Below are positions 60,246-64,000 of a DNA stretch of 64,000 nt, in pieces (the stretch's first letter is position 1; the number at the start of each line of letters is the position of its first letter). The position numbers and the translations under genes were made by a program. This DNA comes from Thermococcus onnurineus NA1 (lineage in GTDB: Archaea > Methanobacteriota_B > Thermococci > Thermococcales > Thermococcaceae): positions 1,364,001 through 1,428,000 of the forward strand of contig NC_011529.1 in NCBI RefSeq assembly GCF_000018365.1, given 5' to 3'. The notes beneath the pieces were generated by a model. It saw only the letters and a list, made by a program, of their open reading frames with translations, ran no database searches and was not told the origin of the DNA.

Positions 60246-61457
60246 TCACCCCACCACCATAAGCACCTTGAATATAATGGCGCTCACAACGGCCGCTATC
60301 GGAACCGTCACGAACCAGGAGATTATTATATCCCTCACGATGTTTTTGTTTATTGCCTTTACTCCCCTAGCCAAGCCTATACCTATGACGGCACCGACCA
60401 CCGTGTGGGTCGTTGAGATCGGCATTCCGAGCCAGGAAGCCACGAGAACCACCGTTGCAGCGGAGAAGTCTATGGTGAAGCCCCTTGTATTGGTAAGCTC
60501 TGTTATTTTCTTGCCGACCGTCTCCATGACGCGGTAGCCGTAGGTTGCGACGCCAACCGCTATGCCTACTCCACCGAGGACGAGAATCCACCTCGGAACG
60601 GGCACCTGCATTCCAGCCAGACCCATCGTTGCGACGGCGTAAACGGCGGCAACAGGGCCTATTGCGTTGGCGACGTCATTGGCTCCATGAGCTAAAGCCA
60701 CGTAGGCAGAGGTGACCACCTGCACCTTCTTGAATATGCTCTCAACGCCAATGTACGGGTCGCTCGAGGGGAAGCGGACCTTTATGAGGAAGTAGCTGAG
60801 GATGAAAACGATTATGCCAAGAGGTATTCCATAGAAAATGACCCCCGTCTTGAGGTCACTCCCGTGGAGAACCTTGATGTAGAACATGGCCCCGATGACC
60901 ACGAAGGCCATGCCTATCCAGAAGGGAGACCATATCCTCGCACTTCTCACAGGATTTCCGCTTTCGAAAATGCTCTTGGTAAGGGCCTTGAAGATGAAGT
61001 AAGCCATTAGGGCACCTATTACCGGGGACAGTATCCAGCTAAGGACGACCTGCGCCATCTTGTCCCAGTTGACGATGCCCAGGCCGGCGTAGGCTATCCC
61101 GTAGCCCGCTATGCCACCTATGATCGAGTGCGTCGTTGAAACCGGGAGTCCGAATTTGGTAGCCGCTACCAGCCAAATCGTTGCAGCAAGCAGGGCCGCT
61201 ATTGAGCCGTATATAAGAACCGTTGGATCTGTGATTTTGTCGGGGTAGAGTATGCCCTTCCTTATCGTCTCTGTGACGCTCTTGCCGAAGAAGTAGGCTC
61301 CGGTGAACTCGAGGATACCCGCTATGATCACGGCCTGCTTCGGAGTTATCGCCTTCGCACCGACAGCAGTGCTCATAGAATTTGCGGCATCATTGGCACC
61401 GATGGCCCATGCCATCGCAAATCCAAGAACGATGGTTATCAGCAGCCATGGATCCAC
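60246..61457 (-). CDS. pit: Inorganic phosphate transporter, Pit family
   Basis: A 404-residue polytopic phosphate symporter with the two inverted Pit signatures GANDAANSM (near residue 22) and AHGANDVANAIGPV, plus the twin motifs LPVSTTHSIIGG and MPISTTHTVVGA. The frame is open further upstream, but I choose GTG 61457 because GGTGATAAGC precedes it and a TATA-like TATAAATAT lies at about 61489-61497. It is first in the operon with the PhoU-like gene. Confidence 0.9.
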   Translation of the reverse strand: MDPWLLITIVLGFAMAWAIGANDAANSMSTAVGAKAITPKQAVIIAGILEFTGAYFFGKSVTETIRKGILYPDKITDPTVLIYGSIAALLAATIWLVAATKFGLPVSTTHSIIGGIAGYGIAYAGLGIVNWDKMAQVVLSWILSPVIGALMAYFIFKALTKSIFESGNPVRSARIWSPFWIGMAFVVIGAMFYIKVLHGSDLKTGVIFYGIPLGIIVFILSYFLIKVRFPSSDPYIGVESIFKKVQVVTSAYVALAHGANDVANAIGPVAAVYAVATMGLAGMQVPVPRWILVLGGVGIAVGVATYGYRVMETVGKKITELTNTRGFTIDFSAATVVLVASWLGMPISTTHTVVGAVIGIGLARGVKAINKNIVRDIIISWFVTVPIAAVVSAIIFKVLMVVG

Positions 61458-61562
61458 GCTTATCACCGAGAGAACGCTTCCCCCGAAGATATAAATATCT
61501 TGCCGCAGTAGAATATAGTGCACCGCAAAGTTCTATATAGACATAAATAGAATAAAGAGAAA

Positions 61563-63200
61563 TCAGGGTTCAACCTTGACGGGCTCAACCCCAATGCTTC
61601 CATCGGTTGCCATGAACAGCCTCGTGTAGTGGTCAAAGCCGCCCTCGTCAGGTGAAGCGTAGAGCGGGGCCCCTGCAGCGCCGGCTACTACGAACTCAGC
61701 ACCATCCTTCTCGCCGTACCAGAACATATGGATGTGGCCAAAGATTCCAAAGGCATTGTACTCCTTCATAAGCTGAAGGAGCCTCTTTCCATCGGTTGGG
61801 TTCATGCCGTGGTCTCCCTCAGGCCTGGGATCAACGGGCGGTGCATGCATTACTATGACGGGCCTCTTACCCATCTCCTCGGCCTTCTCAAGCTCATCCT
61901 GGAGCCAGACCCACTGTTCGTCGCTCAGGCTGTAGTCGTTCTCGATGTTGTTCATGAAGATGTAGTAGTAATCCCCGAGAACAAAGGAGTAATCTGTCGG
62001 ACCGAAGAGCATATGATAAATGTTTATTCCCTCTCCCCTGTACTCGTGGTTACCCGGGGCAATGAATATCGGCTTCTCCCACTCCCACTCATCAAGCAGG
62101 GCCGCCCACTGGTCAACCGTTCCCGAATAGATAAGGTCACCGCTGTCTATGATGAACACGGCATCTTCTTCATTATTGTTTATCTCCTCCATTATTTTAA
62201 GGAACACCTCAGGGACCTCCGTGCCGCCGTCCGATCTGTGGTCACCGAAGGCTATAATCTTATAGTCGCCAAGCTCCTTGGGAGCTATGTTGAATGAATC
62301 TGCGCTCGTGGTGAACTTTACCCATGTGTTTTCCGCTTCGGTACCCTCCGGAAGCTGGAGGACTTCCGGATTGGTGTTTTCAATGATGTACGTTAGCTCA
62401 ATGCCCTTGGCATTCTTTACCTCAACAGTGATGTTAAAGCTCAAAGCGTGAATGTAGACGGTAGAGCCGTTCACGTTGCTTATGAAACCACCCTTGACCG
62501 TCACGTTTTCTCCCTCAACGACGCGCCAATAGTAGATGAACGGCTCCTTGATCTTGAAGGAGTCAAGATACCAGTGTTCGCCCTCGTCCGGGATTCCGTT
62601 CCAATTGTTGTCGCCTATGACCTTAACCAAAACTCCCTCAAAGTCACCCATCCTGACAACATCGTCCGTGCTAACGCTTCCGCCGTTCTTAAGTTCCAGC
62701 GCGTATTCAACGGCAGCACCTGCCCCCGCCTTACTCGTTCCGGTGAAGACGTAGTAGGCTTTTCCATCCTGGTTAAAGACAGCGAAGATACCCTTATCCT
62801 TGCCAACGAACTTGACGCCGAGCTTGTAGATGATGTAACCGAAATAGTCGTTGACTGTGATGAGAATCGGCTTACCCTTAAGGAGAGCCCTTGCGTCAGC
62901 GGGAGAGAGGATCGCGACGCCACCAGTGTAGTCCTTAGCTGGAAGAATCTGAGCGTCCGGGAAGTAGTGCTTGGCCAAATCCTCGTAGCCTTCACTCACG
63001 TAGACCTTTGAGACGTCCGCAAGGTTGTACCACCCTGTCAGAACCTGACCCTTCTCATAGCTATCGAAGTCTATGCCCTCTGAAGGCGTAGAAGTTGGAG
63101 ACGTCGACGTTCCCGTTGTCTCGGTGGTTCCGCTGGAGCCGATACATCCCGAGACCAGCACAACGAAGACGAGCAGGATTGCAAAAGTGGCTTTCTTCAT
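61563..63200 (-). CDS. Secreted lipoprotein metallophosphoesterase
   Basis: 545 residues. Signal peptide and lipobox LVSGCIGSSG are followed by a Thr/Ser-rich linker (about 24-42) as in archaeal surface lipoproteins. A middle domain (45-270) has an internal EF-hand-like GDNNWNGIPDEGE. The C-terminal calcineurin-like domain carries the metal motifs FGDHRSDG, DSGDLIYSG, PGNHEYRG, VMHAPP and GHIHMF. It likely hydrolyses extracellular phosphoesters. Its position upstream of the pit operon on the same strand suggests phosphate scavenging. ATG 63200 follows GGTGAAGTCC; the ATG three codons earlier is disfavoured. Confidence 0.88.
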   Translation of the reverse strand: MKKATFAILLVFVVLVSGCIGSSGTTETTGTSTSPTSTPSEGIDFDSYEKGQVLTGWYNLADVSKVYVSEGYEDLAKHYFPDAQILPAKDYTGGVAILSPADARALLKGKPILITVNDYFGYIIYKLGVKFVGKDKGIFAVFNQDGKAYYVFTGTSKAGAGAAVEYALELKNGGSVSTDDVVRMGDFEGVLVKVIGDNNWNGIPDEGEHWYLDSFKIKEPFIYYWRVVEGENVTVKGGFISNVNGSTVYIHALSFNITVEVKNAKGIELTYIIENTNPEVLQLPEGTEAENTWVKFTTSADSFNIAPKELGDYKIIAFGDHRSDGGTEVPEVFLKIMEEINNNEEDAVFIIDSGDLIYSGTVDQWAALLDEWEWEKPIFIAPGNHEYRGEGINIYHMLFGPTDYSFVLGDYYYIFMNNIENDYSLSDEQWVWLQDELEKAEEMGKRPVIVMHAPPVDPRPEGDHGMNPTDGKRLLQLMKEYNAFGIFGHIHMFWYGEKDGAEFVVAGAAGAPLYASPDEGGFDHYTRLFMATDGSIGVEPVKVEP

Positions 63201-63308
63201 GGACTTCACCTAAGAGGAGATTGACACACGGCCTTAAAGCCCTTTTGATTCGCCTTTCTGACCCACCATATTTAAATATCCGTTCACCCAAGAGAATGGG
63301 GTGATACC

Positions 63309-63665
63309 ATGTTTGTCGGACACTACACCGAGGTGCCCGAGAAAGACACCGGTTTTGAGGGAGTGACCATCAGATGGCTCGTTTCCCCGAAGCTCGGGGC
63401 CAAGAACTTCGCGATGAGGTATTTCGTCCTCAAGAAGGGTGCTGAGATACCCCTCCACAGTCATGACTGGGAGCACGAGATATTCATCATGAAGGGCGAA
63501 GGAATAATAACTAACGGGAATGAAGAGCACCACGTTAAGGCTGGAAACTTCCTCTACGTCCCGCCCAATGAGCCCCACGGCTACAAGGCACTGAGCGAAA
63601 CCTTCGAGTTTCTCTGTCTGATTCCGGTCAAACGGGAAGCCATTCCAGACGACGAATGGGCCTAG
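63309..63665 (+). CDS. Cupin-domain protein
   Basis: A 118-residue single cupin barrel with metal-ligand motif 1 (PLHSHDWEHEIFIMKGEG) and motif 2 (PPNEPHGY). The ligand or reaction is unknown; such small cupins include isomerases and dioxygenases. The start follows GGGGTGATACC, with TATA-like TTTAAATAT near 63270. The end overlaps the convergent signal peptidase gene by 4 nt. Confidence 0.88.
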   Translation: MFVGHYTEVPEKDTGFEGVTIRWLVSPKLGAKNFAMRYFVLKKGAEIPLHSHDWEHEIFIMKGEGIITNGNEEHHVKAGNFLYVPPNEPHGYKALSETFEFLCLIPVKREAIPDDEWA

Positions 63666-64000
63666 CGGCGCTTGTAGTGATAGACCTTTATTTTCTTTCT
63701 CCTAAGGAGTTGAAAATAAGCTTTTCTGGATTTGGGGGGGATTGGGGGTTCTTCAAGAAACGCCCATGCGAGGTCATATGCAAGGGAGGCTACGAATATC
63801 ATAATGAGACCGAGGATTATCAGAGGGGTGTGGTACCAGATGACGCCGATTTTGGGGATGACGAGGAGAGGTTTGCCGATGACCTGCTCGGGATATACCA
63901 CCCATGGATCAGGTCTCTCACGGTTGTCTCCCTTAGTAATGTAATAGATCTGTCCGTTTTCATCCGTGCGGATTTCGGCAACCCTGTGAAGGATTCTATA
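63662..64000 (-). CDS. Signal peptidase I-like protein, N-terminus beyond the window
   Basis: The frame runs off the right edge, so only the last 113 residues are seen. They begin YRILHRVAEIRTDENG, then ITKGDNRERPDPW, matching the His-containing and Asp-containing regions of archaeal signal peptidases. After that come VIPKIGVIWYHTPLIILGLI (a membrane helix) and a very basic tail. The catalytic serine lies outside the window. It differs from the gene at 43539-44015, giving two signal peptidases in this genome region. Confidence 0.85.
   Translation of the reverse strand, partial: YRILHRVAEIRTDENGQIYYITKGDNRERPDPWVVYPEQVIGKPLLVIPKIGVIWYHTPLIILGLIMIFVASLAYDLAWAFLEEPPIPPKSRKAYFQLLRRKKIKVYHYKRR

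Noticed and set aside
1-64000. CRISPR array next to Ago or elsewhere
   Set aside because: No regularly spaced direct repeats of 24-37 nt were seen; the repeated elements found are inverted hairpins at irregular places.
1-64000. Insertion sequence or integrated virus
   Set aside because: No transposase, integrase or capsid-like protein is encoded; the repeats carry no gene.

Overview
The window is chromosomal DNA of a hyperthermophilic euryarchaeon of the order Thermococcales, almost certainly a Thermococcus. The basis is a tungsten-type glyceraldehyde-3-phosphate:ferredoxin oxidoreductase next to an archaeal fructose-bisphosphate aldolase/phosphatase, both with Thermococcales glycolytic motifs in their promoters; a LrpA regulator; an archaeal ATP-dependent DNA ligase; pantoate kinase; archaeosine synthase; a probable tetraether-lipid synthase; leaderless or GGTGA-led genes behind TATA-like boxes; and tRNA genes with encoded CCA. 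Genes are tightly packed on both strands, with many convergent overlaps.

Layout. 1-5 kb: truncated DUF99 gene, a C/D box sRNA with its own promoter, universal stress protein, gcvT, an EamA transporter and a tRNA-Trp whose intron is a C/D guide RNA. 4.3-7.6 kb: fbp and gor, with Tgr-type motifs placed oppositely relative to their TATA boxes. 7.7-10.3 kb: an unusual pair of genes for exported proteins, one with a slippery A7 frameshift after its start codon. 10.5-16.5 kb: FAD oxidoreductase, carbamate kinase, ClpP-fold membrane protease, a coiled-coil protein and ArcS. 16.5-18.8 kb: an AT-rich, full-length, catalytically intact prokaryotic Argonaute inserted as a single gene. 18.9-31.8 kb: housekeeping genes (SPOUT and class I methyltransferases, tRNA-Gly, LrpA, an m5U methyltransferase, a MinD-like ATPase, PyrE, PrsW, DNA ligase, pantoate kinase, NhaC, uracil-DNA glycosylase). 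31.9-39.4 kb: Tes-like radical SAM enzyme, DUF2139, an LrgA/LrgB pair, Tfx, tRNA-Tyr, a fuculose-phosphate aldolase-like protein and CobO.

39.5-43.5 kb is accessory and decaying. It holds an EVE-domain/PD-(D/E)XK nuclease gene broken by a perfect 8-bp tandem duplication plus a 1-nt deletion, a second frameshifted gene, tRNA-His, Taw3 and a lipoate ligase. Between these genes are several copies of an intergenic element carrying two hairpins. 43.5-64 kb: signal peptidase, DUF531, a TPR-like protein, M19 dipeptidase, a VapBC pair, a three-gene envelope operon (ten-module OB-like surface protein, TctA-like permease, DUF457/OB protein), an S9 peptidase, a small kinase, a stand-alone Lrp RAM protein, a frameshifted ABC-2 permease with a lipoprotein, a PhoU-like/Pit phosphate system, a secreted metallophosphoesterase, a cupin and the C-terminal part of a second signal peptidase.

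No CRISPR array, rRNA, transposase or integrase was seen. The best candidates for new biology are the exported gene pair with the A7 slippage site, the dual-hairpin element family, the OB-domain envelope operon, and the two defence loci (one apparently intact, one apparently broken). Several single-base frameshifts lie in short homopolymers, so sequencing error must be excluded before calling those genes dead.
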